Below, in pieces: positions 19,123 through 28,631 of a DNA stretch of 64,000 bases (the first letter of the stretch is position 1; each line of letters begins with the position of its first letter). This stretch comes from Aeromonas sp. FDAARGOS 1405. Its GTDB lineage: Bacteria; Pseudomonadota; Gammaproteobacteria; Enterobacterales; Aeromonadaceae. Where the stretch lies: NCBI RefSeq assembly GCF_019048265.1, contig NZ_CP077311.1:532001-596000 (forward strand), read 5' to 3'. The notes under the pieces are model-generated. The model saw only the letters and a program-made list of their open reading frames with translations. It did not search any database and was not told the origin of the DNA. The translations under genes and the position numbers were made by a program.

Positions 19123-19350
19123 CCAAAAAATAGCGGCCTATCATAGCTCACGCCTAACCAAATGAAAAACCGTGCTGACAATTGATCCCGCATGAAACCG
19201 TCTGCCAGCGAAAATAGCGGTAAATCTGCACATAGCTCAGGCCTGCACAAATGAAAAACCATGTGGCTACTTCAGCTCATTTGAATCAAACCGAGCCAAA
19301 AAATAGCGGTCTAACTGCGCATAGCTCACGTCCTATTACACGAAAACCGG
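19123..19350. repeat. Three imperfect direct repeats between pcnB and gluQ
   Basis: Units of about 50 bp begin at about 19123, 19211 and 19296. Each carries AAAATAGCGG, then CATAGCTCA(C/G)G, then a GAAAA(A)CC stretch. The TAGCGG cores are at 19131, 19215 and 19304, giving an 84-89 bp period. They fill most of the 270-bp spacer upstream of pcnB. No open frame, tRNA or insertion-sequence end is visible in them. Confidence 0.8.
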
Positions 19351-19356
19351 CTCTTT

Positions 19357-20265
19357 TTACTCAAGGTCCAGCGGGATTTTCTCGCTGGCGGGCACCCGTT
19401 CGAGCTGCCAGTTAGCGATACCCCACCGGATGATCTCGTCGATCCGGCTCGCCATCAGCTCGGGCGGCGGGCACTGGCCGAGGAAGTGCAGCGCCTGCCA
19501 CAGTGCCGGGCGCACCTCATCAAGCGCCAGCGCAGGCGCATGGTTCTGCTTGGAGAGCTTGTTGCCATCTGCCAGCACCACCAGCGGCAGGTGCACCCAG
19601 TCGGGCACCGGTGCCCCCAGGGTCTGGTAGAGGGCAATCTGGCGCACCGTGGGCTCCAGCAGATCGGCACCGCGCACTATCTCGGTGATGCCGCTGTCCA
19701 TATCATCCACCACCACTGCCAGGTTGTAGGCATAGAGCCCGTCGCGGCGGCGGATAATGAAATCCTCCTCGGCGAGCGCCGCCGGTACCGCAATATGGCC
19801 CTGCAACCGATCGTCGAAGTGGTAGATCGGATGGTGCTGTCGCAGCCGGGCAGCGCAACCTTCGGCCGCAAGCCCGAGGGTGCGGCAGTGGCCGCTGTAG
19901 AGACCGCCCGCGGCCATGATTTCGCGCCGGGTGCAACGGCACCAGTAGAGGTCCCCCGCCCGATAGAGCTGGTCGATGATCTCGTCATAACGGCCGTGGC
20001 GCACGCTCTGGAACATCACCTCCCCATCCCACTCGAGGCCATATGCTTCAAGGGTCTTGAGGATCAGGGCCGCAGCCCCCGCCATCTCCCGCGGCGGATC
20101 GATATCCTCGATGCGCACCAGCCAGCGTCCCTGCTGCGCTCTGGCCTGCAAAAAGCTGCCGAGGGCGGCGATCAGCGAACCGAAATGAAGCGGGCCTGAG
20201 GGTGAGGGGGCAAAGCGGCCGACATAGGGACGTGCAAAGGGTGAGGACGGGGGATTCACTGGCAT
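19357..20265 (-). CDS. gluQ: Glutamyl-Q tRNA(Asp) synthetase
   Basis: Truncated glutamyl-tRNA synthetase paralogue that attaches Glu to queuosine in tRNA-Asp; it lacks an anticodon-binding domain. The HIGH-like [20 protein letters not shown] and [11 protein letters not shown] (KMSKS-like) motifs are present, with zinc-site Cys in [10 protein letters not shown] and YSGHCRT. Length 302 aa. In related bacteria gluQ directly follows dksA; here the insertion sequence has entered between them. The start is the only reasonable Met ([20 protein letters not shown]) but lacks an obvious Shine-Dalgarno. Confidence 0.95.
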   Translation of the reverse strand: MPVNPPSSPFARPYVGRFAPSPSGPLHFGSLIAALGSFLQARAQQGRWLVRIEDIDPPREMAGAAALILKTLEAYGLEWDGEVMFQSVRHGRYDEIIDQLYRAGDLYWCRCTRREIMAAGGLYSGHCRTLGLAAEGCAARLRQHHPIYHFDDRLQGHIAVPAALAEEDFIIRRRDGLYAYNLAVVVDDMDSGITEIVRGADLLEPTVRQIALYQTLGAPVPDWVHLPLVVLADGNKLSKQNHAPALALDEVRPALWQALHFLGQCPPPELMASRIDEIIRWGIANWQLERVPASEKIPLDLE

Positions 20266-20327
20266 GACTGTTCGGGTAAGCGATTCATTGAGGCTGCATT
20301 CTGGGGCGCGACCGCCAAAAGCTCAAT

Positions 20328-20356
20328 AAAAAAGGGAGCCCGCGAGCTCCCTTTTT
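20328..20356. terminator. Terminator originally downstream of dksA
   Basis: The stem GGGAGC/GCTCCC has six A on the left and five T on the right. It lies between gluQ and the left end of the insertion sequence, so dksA transcripts now meet the element before reaching it. Confidence 0.8.
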
Positions 20357-20418
20357 CATATACCTGTCCCGTCCTGAATATGGTTTACACCTTTCCCCCC
20401 CAATAAATGGAGAACCCG

Positions 20419-20817
20419 ATGGGACAAGGTGTGAAACGGACACAGCGCGATTACTCACTGACTTTTAAACTGGCACTGGTCGAGCAGATTGAAAAAGGCG
20501 AGCTCAGTTGCCAGCAAGCACAAGCCCGATATGGCATTCAGGGCAATTCGACCATTCTGGTATGGTTACGTAAACATGGTCGGCAAGATTGGAGCCAGGG
20601 GGCTTCTGTACGTGCCGGCAGGAGCATCACCATGCCAGACCCCGACAACCAGACGCCCGAGCAGCGTATCAAGGAACTCGAGCAACAGCTGGCGCTGATG
20701 AGTCAGAAAGCCCAGTTCTTTGAGGCCGTCGTCGATGTACTGAAGAATGACTACGGCGTCTCTATCGTAAAAAAGCGACCCGGCAAGTCCTCTCGCAGCG
20801 GCAAGTCGAAAGGCTGA
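20419..20817 (+). CDS. IS3-family transposase OrfA
   Basis: A 132-aa DNA-binding N-terminal part of the transposase: helix-turn-helix of the Tnp_1 type (RDYSLTFKLALVEQIEKGELS, then QQAQARYGIQGNSTILVWLRK) and a C-terminal leucine-zipper-like coiled coil (RIKELEQQLALMSQKAQFFE). ATG 20419 has GGAG 6 nt upstream and is preferred over ATG 20407. Near the end the heptamer AAAAAAG (20769-20775) is in the A_AAA_AAG phase for -1 frameshifting into orfB. Confidence 0.9.
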   Translation: MGQGVKRTQRDYSLTFKLALVEQIEKGELSCQQAQARYGIQGNSTILVWLRKHGRQDWSQGASVRAGRSITMPDPDNQTPEQRIKELEQQLALMSQKAQFFEAVVDVLKNDYGVSIVKKRPGKSSRSGKSKG

Positions 20818-21638
20818 GCATTGTCAGGGCTTGCCTGTTTCTGGGGATAAGCCGGCAGGCTTACTACAAGCGCAATCGGGTCGCCGACGAGCGCCATGCA
20901 CAAGGGCTGCAGGTGGTGCGCTTCGTGCGTCAGGTTCGACTGCGACAACCTCGGGTGGGCACTCGCAAGCTGCATTATCTGCTCCAGGGTCAGGATGATG
21001 GCGGGCTCAAAGTCGGGCGTGACAGGCTGTTTCGGATATTGGCCGAGCACCGCCTGCTGGTGCTGCCCAGGCGGGCGTATCACAAGACCACCCACAGTTT
21101 TCACCGTTTCTACCGTCATCCCAACTTGCTCAAGGCGGGGCCAGAGCAGGTCACACCGGTGGCCCCGGAGCAGGTCTGGGTCGCAGATATCACCTATCTG
21201 CCAGCCAGGAGCGGGCCGCTGTACCTGAGCCTGGTGACGGATGCGTACTCACGCAAGATAGTGGGCCATCACGTGCACGAAGGGATGCACGCCGAATCGG
21301 TGGCGATGGCGTTCAAGAAAGCACTGAAGCAACGACGTGGCGGCGGGGAGCTAATCCATCACTCAGACCGCGGCGTGCAGTATTGCTCGGGACTGTATCA
21401 GTCATTACATGAACGGTACGGGGTGAAATGCTCGATGACGGATGGGTATGACTGTTACCAGAATGCGTTGGCGGAGCGGGTGAACGGGATTTTGAAAGGA
21501 GAGTTGTTGTTGCAAAGCCCGCAGGATTTGACGCAAGCGCGGGAAATGGTGCGTGAAGCTGTGAATATTTACAACATGGAGCGGCCGCATCATGCGTTGA
21601 AATACAGAACCCCCGATGCGGTACATAGGGGGTTCTGA
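20775..21638 (+). CDS. IS3-family transposase OrfB (made as OrfAB by -1 frameshift)
   Basis: DDE integrase catalytic part. The first Asp is in VWVADITYLP, the second in IHHSDRGVQYCS, and the Glu in QNALAERVNGILKGEL. A helix-turn-helix_21-like segment (RQPRVGTRKLHYLL) precedes it. The coordinates begin at the first codon after the proposed slip; an independent start is not evident before GTG 20913. After the slip the frame reads ATRQVLSQRQVERLSIVRACL, joining smoothly to the catalytic part. All catalytic residues are present, so the element may be active. Confidence 0.9.
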   Translation, partial: ATRQVLSQRQVERLSIVRACLFLGISRQAYYKRNRVADERHAQGLQVVRFVRQVRLRQPRVGTRKLHYLLQGQDDGGLKVGRDRLFRILAEHRLLVLPRRAYHKTTHSFHRFYRHPNLLKAGPEQVTPVAPEQVWVADITYLPARSGPLYLSLVTDAYSRKIVGHHVHEGMHAESVAMAFKKALKQRRGGGELIHHSDRGVQYCSGLYQSLHERYGVKCSMTDGYDCYQNALAERVNGILKGELLLQSPQDLTQAREMVREAVNIYNMERPHHALKYRTPDAVHRGF

Positions 21639-21702
21639 GTAGATAAATGCTAGTTGAAAATGTGTAAACCTATTTCAGGACTAGACAACCAGAGGGTCGG
21701 GA

Positions 21703-22152
21703 TCAACCGGCCATCTGTTTTTCCTTGATCTCGGCCAGCGTCTTGCAATCGACACAGAGGTCGGCAGTCGGACGGGCTTCCAGACGACGGATACCGATCT
21801 CGATACCGCAGTGTTCGCAGTAACCGAAATCATCGTCTTCAAGCAGCTGCAAGGTCTTCTCGATCTTCTTGATCAGCTTGCGTTCACGGTCGCGGGTACG
21901 CAGTTCAAGAGCGAACTCTTCTTCTTGCGCGGCACGATCCACGGGATCCGGGAAGTTGGCAGCCTCGTCTTTCATATGGTCGACGGTACGATCAACTTCC
22001 TGCATCAGTTGGTTGCGCCAGGCACCCAGGATCTTGCGAAAATGCGCCTTTTGTTGGTCATTCATGTACTCCTCACCCGGCTTTTCCTGGTAAGGCGCGA
22101 CACCCGCAATGGCCAGGGGGCCCAGAGATTTCCTGTTTTCGCCTGTTGGCAT
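21703..22152 (-). CDS. dksA: RNA polymerase-binding transcription factor DksA
   Basis: Binds the RNA polymerase secondary channel and, with ppGpp, adjusts rRNA and amino-acid promoter activity. The coiled coil with its acidic tip ([15 protein letters not shown]) and the four-Cys zinc finger ([18 protein letters not shown] and DLCVDCK) are intact. Length 149 aa (E. coli 151). AGGAG precedes the start. Its stop codon is only 12 bp from the target duplication of the insertion sequence, so the 3' untranslated region now runs into the element. Confidence 0.97.
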   Translation of the reverse strand: MPTGENRKSLGPLAIAGVAPYQEKPGEEYMNDQQKAHFRKILGAWRNQLMQEVDRTVDHMKDEAANFPDPVDRAAQEEEFALELRTRDRERKLIKKIEKTLQLLEDDDFGYCEHCGIEIGIRRLEARPTADLCVDCKTLAEIKEKQMAG

Positions 22153-22271
22153 GCCCTGTCTCCTAATTCAGCACGCTACCCGTGCCATCCATAAATTGAG
22201 GGCGACATCTATAGCAGAAGGGTAACGGGTAAGCAAACGAGCCGTACCAATAATGTTACCCACTCCAATAT

Positions 22272-23015
22272 TTATGCACTCCCCTCGGGTAACAGGTGAC
22301 CAGATTCAAACGGGATAAACCCTTGAGCCACCATGCCTTGCACCCCAACATGGGGCCGATAGCATAAAATTTCAACCCCCGCCGCGATTGCCTGCTCAAT
22401 TAGCAGACTATAGTGCGGATCTATATGGGTTGCAGGGCGCATCCGGCTTATTCCGGAGTGCAACACCATAAATAGCAGCACGGCCCTGTGGCCCGCTGCT
22501 TTCATCGCCATCAACTCGCGCAAATGCTTGGCACCACGGGCGGTGACCGCATCGGGGAAGTAGCCCATACCCGGATCTTCACGTTCGTCGAGCAGGGTGA
22601 CCGATTTTACCTCGATGTAACAATTGCCCTTCTCGTCATCTTCCAGCAACAGATCGATGCGACTGTTCTCTTCGCCATACTTCACCTCGGTGCGCAACCG
22701 GCTGTACCCCGCCAGCGGAGCGATGGCCTCCTGCTCGATCAGCTCCCGGGCAATCTGGTTGGCGCGCGCCGTGTTGACGCAGATAAAGTGGCCCGCCGGG
22801 CTCTCGGCGATCTCCCAGCTGTTGGGCAGCTTGCGCTTGGGGTTATCGGAGGTGGAGTACCAGACCCGAGTACCCGGATCGGCACAACCGGTCATGGCAC
22901 CGGTATTGGCGCAATGGATGGTAATGACCTCGCCGTTATCGAGTTGCACATCGGTCAGAAAGCGCTTGTAGCGGGCCACCAGCTGGCCCGATTGCAGGGG
23001 GGGATCAAAGATCAC
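22272..23015 (-). CDS. sfsA: Sugar fermentation stimulation protein homologue SfsA
   Basis: A 247-aa cytoplasmic protein of the SfsA family, with an N-terminal OB-like part ([20 protein letters not shown]) and a nuclease-like C-terminal part ([12 protein letters not shown] and YIEVKSVTL with Asp/Glu/Lys, as in PD-(D/E)XK folds). Its reaction is not established; the name comes from stimulation of maltose use in E. coli. It overlaps thpR by 4 bp and precedes dksA, the gene order found in enterics. Confidence 0.94.
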   Translation of the reverse strand: MIFDPPLQSGQLVARYKRFLTDVQLDNGEVITIHCANTGAMTGCADPGTRVWYSTSDNPKRKLPNSWEIAESPAGHFICVNTARANQIARELIEQEAIAPLAGYSRLRTEVKYGEENSRIDLLLEDDEKGNCYIEVKSVTLLDEREDPGMGYFPDAVTARGAKHLRELMAMKAAGHRAVLLFMVLHSGISRMRPATHIDPHYSLLIEQAIAAGVEILCYRPHVGVQGMVAQGFIPFESGHLLPEGSA

Positions 23016-23554
23016 GGGTTAGCCCTCCGCGCGTCTTCTTTTACCCGGGCGCGCAGCGGCCAGCAGGCAAGCGGCTCGTAGCGTACCCCGTCCGGAGTCG
23101 AGATGGATTGATAGAGGCAGAACTCATCGGCCTGCAGCAGAAAATTTGGGGCAGGCAGGATGGCCGGAGCCTCACCCGCCTTGCGCGACAGGGTGACATG
23201 GGGGCGATAACCCTGCTCGCCATTGCCAAGGCGCAACTTCTCGCCGTGACGGCGCAGCGCCTTTGCCAGCACGGTCAGCTCGTTGGGCCACTCCTTCGGG
23301 CCAATCCAGGCAGCCTTGGCCCGGCTGAACCAGCCGGTCTCATCCAGCCTGATGGAGAGCGGCGGACAGTGCTGACGCTCCACGGCGGCGATCAGGCGGC
23401 GGGTGGTCAACTCGTCAGCCTCACCCAGAAATGCCAGGGTCAGGTGGAGGTTGGCTTGCGGCACCGGCTGACCGGGCCAGGGCAGCTGATCGCGCCAGGC
23501 GATGAGCTCGGGGGCGAGCTCCTTGACGGGCAGGGCAAAGAAGAGTTTGGCCAT
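23012..23554 (-). CDS. thpR: RNA 2',3'-cyclic 3'-phosphodiesterase (LigT/ThpR)
   Basis: 2H phosphoesterase that hydrolyses 2',3'-cyclic phosphate ends. The two HxTx motifs are HLTLAFLG and HVTLSRKA at the expected distance. Length 180 aa. It begins the thpR-sfsA unit and diverges from hrpB. Confidence 0.93.
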   Translation of the reverse strand: MAKLFFALPVKELAPELIAWRDQLPWPGQPVPQANLHLTLAFLGEADELTTRRLIAAVERQHCPPLSIRLDETGWFSRAKAAWIGPKEWPNELTVLAKALRRHGEKLRLGNGEQGYRPHVTLSRKAGEAPAILPAPNFLLQADEFCLYQSISTPDGVRYEPLACWPLRARVKEDARRANP

Positions 23555-23732
23555 GTGGTGATAATGCCTTTTTCACGCTCATTGGATGGGCCCATTCTAT
23601 GGCAGCTATCCGGCCATGTCTCGCCAGCCTCCCGCCCGAGTGGCCATATCCGCACATCCACTCACGGTGGCACGGGCGGCTGTGGCAGAATAGGCGCCGT
23701 TTTACCGGTTGCCACAGAAGGTGCTCATCGCT

Positions 23733-26180
23733 TTGTCCCAGCTCCCCATCGTTTCGGTATTGCCCGAACTCTTTGCCGCCCTCGACAGCCACACCAGCGT
23801 GATCCTGCAGGCGCCACCCGGCGCGGGCAAATCGACCATGCTGCCGCTGGAGCTGGTGCGTCAGAACCGGCTACCCGGCCGCATCATCATGCTGGAACCA
23901 AGGCGCCTTGCGGCGCGCAATATCGCCACTTTTCTGGCGCGCCAACTGGGGGAGAAGGTGGGCGAGCGCATCGGCCTGCGAGTGCGTGGCGAGAGCCGCA
24001 CCAGCGCAGCAACCCGGCTCGAGATCGTCACCGAAGGGGTACTGACCCGGATGTTGCAGCAAGACCCGGAGCTGACTGGCGTTTCGCTGGTCATCTTCGA
24101 TGAGTTCCACGAACGCAGTCTGCACGCCGATACCGCATTGGCCTTCGCCATCGAGAGCCAGCAGGGATTGCGCGATGACCTCAAGCTGCTGGTGATGTCC
24201 GCAACCCTGGATGGCATGGCACTCGAGACCTTGTTGCCGGATGCCCCTGTGGTTCGCTCCGAGGGGCGCGGTTTCCCCATCGACTACCACTACCGCCCCG
24301 CCAATCGCCAGCAATGGCTGGAGCCGCAGGTCGGCGCCGTGGTACTCGAAGCGCTGGCCGAGCAAGATGGCAGCCTGCTGGTCTTTCTGCCGGGACAGGG
24401 TGAGATCGAGCGACTGGCGCAATGGTTGGCAGACAAACTGCCGGACGACGTGACCCTCGCCCCCCTCTACGGCCGCCTCGACATGGCGGCGCAGCAGGCA
24501 GCCATCGAACCAGCGCCTGCCGGCCGCCGTAAGCTGGTGCTCACCACCAATGTGGCGGAGACCTCCCTCACTATTGAGGGGATTTCGGTGGTGATCGATA
24601 GCGGGCTGGAACGACGGGCCTCCTATGATCTGAAAAGCGGTGTCACCCGACTGGAGACCCGCCAGATAGCCAAATCCTCCGCCACCCAGCGAGCCGGTCG
24701 CGCCGGTCGCCTCGGCCCCGGTGTCTGCTACCGGCTCTGGAGCAACGAAGTGCAGGAGCGGCTCGCCGAGCAGAGCCCGCCAGACATTCTCACTCAGGAG
24801 TTGACCAGCCTGCTGCTGGACGCCGCCCAGTGGGGGGCAAAGGTGGAAGATCTGCCGCTGCTGGACATACCCCCCGCCGCTGCGGTGGCCAGCGCCCAGC
24901 GGCTGCTGGTGGCTCTTGGCGCCATGAAGCCGGAGGGTGAGCAACAACTCACTGCCGCTGGCCGCGCCATGGCCGCCTTCGGTACCCACCCTCGCCTCGC
25001 CCGCATGCTGCTGCGCGCCCGCGAGCTGGAGTCCGAGGGTCTGACAGGGATTGTCGCCGATGCCGCATATCTGGTGGCGTTGCAGGAAGAAGATCTGCGA
25101 GGATCGGAGCGCCTCTCTGTGCTGTTCCACCGCCGTCAAAACGCCCTGCGCCAGAGCGCGGCCCGCTGGTTTGAACGGCTTGGCGTGCGCCCAGCCAATG
25201 CGCAGGGTCAGTGGCTGGGGCTGCTCTGTGCTCTCGCCTGGCCGGATCGCATCGGCAAACTGCGTAGCGGCAGTCGCTATCAACTCAGTGGTGGGGTGAG
25301 CTGCGATCTGGTAGAAGGTCATCCCTGTGAGGGACAAGCCGCCCTTATCGCCATCGAGATGGGGCAGAACGATCGCGGCAGCCGCATCTTTATCGCCGAA
25401 CCGGTCGATCTGGACGAGCTGGTACGCCTGCTGCCGGAGCTGGTGAGCGAACGGCAGTGGTTCGACTGGGATGAGCGGGAAGAGCGGGTGCGCGCCGAGC
25501 GCCAGCAGGTGATCGGCGAGCTGGTGCGGAGCCAGCGACCGCTGACCGAACTCTCTGACGAGCAGAAAGGGCGCTGCCTGCTGCAAGGCATTCGCCGCAA
25601 GGGGCTGCATGTACTGCCTTGGGACGAGAGCAGCGAAGGGCTGCTGGCCCGCCTGCGCTGCGCCCGCGACTGGCTGCCTGATGAGGGGTGGCCCACGATG
25701 GATGAGGAAATTTTGCTGGCCACGCTGGAACAGTGGCTGCTGCCAGCGGTGAGCGGTATGACCCGGCTGGAGCAGCTGAAGAAGCTCAATATGAGCGACA
25801 TCCTGCGTCAATCCCTGCCCTGGCCGTTGCCCAAACGGCTGGACGAGGCGCTGCCGAGCCACTTTGCGGCACCGACCGGCAGCCGGGTGCGGATCCGCTA
25901 TCAGCCGGGGCAGGCACCGGTGATCCCGGTACGCATTCAGGAGATGTTCGGACAAGGCTCTACCCCCTGCGTGGCCGATGGCCGGGTGGCGCTGGTGGTG
26001 GAGCTGCTCTCCCCGGCTCAGCGACCGCTGCAGATCACCGCCGATCTGGCCGCTTTCTGGGCAGGATCCTACGAGCAGGTGAAGAAAGAGATGAAGGGGC
26101 GCTATCCCCGCCACTACTGGCCGGATAATCCGCTGGAAGCGATGCCGACCAAAGTCACCAAAAAGAAGATGGGCATCTAG
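23733..26180 (+). CDS. hrpB: ATP-dependent helicase HrpB
   Basis: DEAH/DExH-family helicase related to RNA helicases; its role is not firmly known, though the gene sits beside mrcB in many gammaproteobacteria. Walker A is PPGAGKST, then DEFHER, VMSATLDG, LVFLPGQGEI and QRAGRAGR, followed by the HA2 and HrpB C-terminal domains. The start is uncertain: TTG 23733 (MSQLPIVSVLPEL) has AGAAGGTG 8 nt upstream and fits the family, while TTG 23709 and GTG 23721 are less well supported. From TTG 23733 the protein is 815 aa. Confidence 0.93.
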   Translation: MSQLPIVSVLPELFAALDSHTSVILQAPPGAGKSTMLPLELVRQNRLPGRIIMLEPRRLAARNIATFLARQLGEKVGERIGLRVRGESRTSAATRLEIVTEGVLTRMLQQDPELTGVSLVIFDEFHERSLHADTALAFAIESQQGLRDDLKLLVMSATLDGMALETLLPDAPVVRSEGRGFPIDYHYRPANRQQWLEPQVGAVVLEALAEQDGSLLVFLPGQGEIERLAQWLADKLPDDVTLAPLYGRLDMAAQQAAIEPAPAGRRKLVLTTNVAETSLTIEGISVVIDSGLERRASYDLKSGVTRLETRQIAKSSATQRAGRAGRLGPGVCYRLWSNEVQERLAEQSPPDILTQELTSLLLDAAQWGAKVEDLPLLDIPPAAAVASAQRLLVALGAMKPEGEQQLTAAGRAMAAFGTHPRLARMLLRARELESEGLTGIVADAAYLVALQEEDLRGSERLSVLFHRRQNALRQSAARWFERLGVRPANAQGQWLGLLCALAWPDRIGKLRSGSRYQLSGGVSCDLVEGHPCEGQAALIAIEMGQNDRGSRIFIAEPVDLDELVRLLPELVSERQWFDWDEREERVRAERQQVIGELVRSQRPLTELSDEQKGRCLLQGIRRKGLHVLPWDESSEGLLARLRCARDWLPDEGWPTMDEEILLATLEQWLLPAVSGMTRLEQLKKLNMSDILRQSLPWPLPKRLDEALPSHFAAPTGSRVRIRYQPGQAPVIPVRIQEMFGQGSTPCVADGRVALVVELLSPAQRPLQITADLAAFWAGSYEQVKKEMKGRYPRHYWPDNPLEAMPTKVTKKKMGI

Positions 26181-26253
26181 GTTCGGCGGGTTAATCCCGC
26201 TCGGACGTTCGCGAATGCGACATAACAAGTAGAAAGGAAAGCAAAGAGGATTT

Positions 26254-28572
26254 ATGGCAACCCAACGACGCAAGCGAGCCCCCAAGAAGGCAGCGCCCAA
26301 ACGCACCATCTGGCGCAAGCTGTTCTGGCTTGGCTTCAAGCTCTCCCTGGTGGTGGCGGCCTTTATGGTGGTGTTTGGCATCTACCTCGATACCAAGGTG
26401 CGCGAGCGCTTCGATGGCGAGAAGTGGCAGCTGCCGGTGATGGTCTACAGCCGCCCGCTGGAGCTCTACCCCAGCCAGCGCCTGTCGCGGGACCAGATGC
26501 TGCGCGAGCTCAACATGCTGAGCTACAAGCAGGTGCGCCAGCCTCACACGCCGGGTGAATACACCATCAATGGCAACCGCATCGAGCTGATTCGCCGTCC
26601 GTTCGAGTTCTATGATGGCGCCGACGGAGCCCGTGGCCTGCGCCTCACCTTCAACGGCCCGCGTCTTGAGGGGATCCAGTCGCTGGAGAACCAGCGCCAG
26701 CTCGGTTACGCCCAGATGGACCCGGTGCTGCTCGATCGCCTCAATACCGAAGATCGGGAAGATCGCCTGCTGGTGCGTATCGCCGAAGTGCCCGACAGCC
26801 TGCTGGTGACCCTGCTCACCACCGAAGATCGCGACTTCTACCAGCATGGCGGCGTCTCGCCGGTGGCCATCATGCGCGCCATGTTCGCCAACCTGATCGC
26901 GGGTCGTACCGTGCAGGGGGGCAGTACTCTGACCCAGCAGTTGGCCAAGAACTTCTTCCTGACCCGTGAGCGCAGCCTGTGGCGAAAACTGCAGGAAGCC
27001 TATATGGCGGTGCTGATCGACTATCGCTACAGCAAGGACGAGATCCTCGAGTCCTACCTCAACGAGGTCTATCTGGGGCAAAACTTCTCGCAAGGGGTCT
27101 ACGGTTTCGGCCTCGCCTCCTACTTTTACTTCGGCATTCCGGTCAACGAGCTGGATATCGATCAGGTCGCCCTGCTGGTCGGGCTGGTGAAAGGCCCCTC
27201 CTATTACGACCCATGGCGCTTCCCGGAGCGGGCCAAGACCCGCCGTGATCTGGTGCTGAAGCTGCTGATGGATCACGGCAGCCTGACCCAGGCCGAGTAT
27301 GAACTGGCCAGCCGTCAACCCCTCGGCATCATCGCCCGTGGCCAGATGAGTTATGGCCGCACCCCGGCCTTTATGGGACTGCTCAAGCGGGAGATCCAGA
27401 GCCGCTTCGGCGCCGATCTGCTCAAGCAGTCCGGCCTCAAGATCTTCACCAGCCTCGACCCCATCGCCCAGCATGCGGCCGAGCGAGCGGTCGAATCGGG
27501 CCTCGCAGATATCGAAAAGCTGCGCGGCAAGAAGAAGCTGGAAGCGGCCATGGTGGTCTCCGACTGGCACAAGGGCGAAGTCGTCGCGCTGGTGGGTGGC
27601 CGCGATCCCCGCTACGCCGGGTTCAACCGGGCGCTGGATGCCCGCCGCCAGATCGGCTCGCTGGTGAAACCGGCGGTCTACCTCACCGGTCTCTCCAACG
27701 GCCTGACCCTGGCGACCCCGCTCAAAGATCAGCCGATCCGCATTCGCGGTCAGGATGGTCAGGTCTGGACACCGCAAAACTACGATCGCAAGTTCCGCCA
27801 GAGCGTACCGCTGATGGATGCGCTGGCCAGCTCCCTCAACGTACCGACCGTCAATCTGGGTCTGCAGGTGGGGCTGGAAAAAGTGGTCGATACCCTGCAC
27901 AAGCTGGGAGTCCAGCAGGAGATCCAGCCCTATCCGTCGCTGGTGCTGGGGGCGGTGGCCCTCTCCCCGCTGGAGGTGAACCAGATGTATCTGCCCATCG
28001 CCAATCAGGGGCTGACCCAGCCGCTGTCGGCCATTCGCGCCGTAGTCAACGGGGATGGCAGCCTGCTCTATCAGCATGATCAGACCGCCAAGCGGGTCAC
28101 CGACCAGCAAGCAAGCTGGCTGACCCTGTTCGCCATGACCAAGACGGTGAGTCAGGGCACAGCCCGCGCCCTCAGTGCCAAGTTCCCGGGCGCCACCATG
28201 GCGGCCAAGACAGGCACCACCAACGAGCTGCGCGACTCCTGGTTTGCCGGGATGGACAACAACGAGCTGGTCAGTATCTGGGTCGGTCGCGACGACAACA
28301 CCCCGGCAGGCTTGACCGGTGCCAGTGGTGCTCTGCAGCTCTTTAGCGGCTACATGAGCCAGCGCGGCGTCAACAGCCTGAGCCTGCAGATCCCGGAGGG
28401 GATCACCTGGGCCAACTTCTCCCGTGCCAGCGGCACCCGCGTCACCAGCGACTGCCCGGGCAGCCTGCAGGTACCGGCCAAGACCTCGACTATGGGCTCC
28501 CCGACCAGCTGTGCCGGCAGTACGACGCCACGCAGTGCCCTGGATGAGTGGTTCGGTGGATTCTTCAACTGA
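26254..28572 (+). CDS. mrcB: Penicillin-binding protein 1B
   Basis: Bifunctional murein synthase, 772 aa. A basic cytoplasmic tail (RRKRAPKKAAPKR) and one transmembrane helix (about 25-45) are followed by a UB2H domain that contacts the LpoB activator in E. coli. The GT51 transglycosylase carries Glu191 in TTEDRDFYQHGG, and the transpeptidase has Ser469 in GSLVKP, SSLN and Lys652 in KTGTT. All catalytic residues are present. The gene follows hrpB by 73 bp, the common order. Confidence 0.96.
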   Translation: MATQRRKRAPKKAAPKRTIWRKLFWLGFKLSLVVAAFMVVFGIYLDTKVRERFDGEKWQLPVMVYSRPLELYPSQRLSRDQMLRELNMLSYKQVRQPHTPGEYTINGNRIELIRRPFEFYDGADGARGLRLTFNGPRLEGIQSLENQRQLGYAQMDPVLLDRLNTEDREDRLLVRIAEVPDSLLVTLLTTEDRDFYQHGGVSPVAIMRAMFANLIAGRTVQGGSTLTQQLAKNFFLTRERSLWRKLQEAYMAVLIDYRYSKDEILESYLNEVYLGQNFSQGVYGFGLASYFYFGIPVNELDIDQVALLVGLVKGPSYYDPWRFPERAKTRRDLVLKLLMDHGSLTQAEYELASRQPLGIIARGQMSYGRTPAFMGLLKREIQSRFGADLLKQSGLKIFTSLDPIAQHAAERAVESGLADIEKLRGKKKLEAAMVVSDWHKGEVVALVGGRDPRYAGFNRALDARRQIGSLVKPAVYLTGLSNGLTLATPLKDQPIRIRGQDGQVWTPQNYDRKFRQSVPLMDALASSLNVPTVNLGLQVGLEKVVDTLHKLGVQQEIQPYPSLVLGAVALSPLEVNQMYLPIANQGLTQPLSAIRAVVNGDGSLLYQHDQTAKRVTDQQASWLTLFAMTKTVSQGTARALSAKFPGATMAAKTGTTNELRDSWFAGMDNNELVSIWVGRDDNTPAGLTGASGALQLFSGYMSQRGVNSLSLQIPEGITWANFSRASGTRVTSDCPGSLQVPAKTSTMGSPTSCAGSTTPRSALDEWFGGFFN

Positions 28573-28631
28573 CATCGCGAGAGGGGCTGCACGGGCGGCC
28601 CCTCTCCCCAGCCTGCTTACAAGGAGTCATC

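Larger units (their letters stand above)
20365..21687 (+). mobile_element. IS3-family insertion sequence, complete, with 3-bp target duplication
   Basis: A 1323-bp element. Its terminal inverted repeats (TGTCCCGTCCTGAATATGG... and, inverted, TGTCTAGTCCTGAAATAGG...) match at 22 of 26 positions. It is flanked by ACC at 20362-20364 and 21688-21690, the 3-bp duplication usual for IS3 elements. It contains two overlapping frames joined by a -1 slip. Intact frames and flanking duplication suggest a recent insertion. I cannot name the exact ISfinder entry. Confidence 0.93.

Noticed and set aside
23871..26381. A long leftward open frame opposite hrpB
   Set aside because: hrpB on the plus strand has all helicase motifs; the antisense frame has no recognisable domain or ribosome site.
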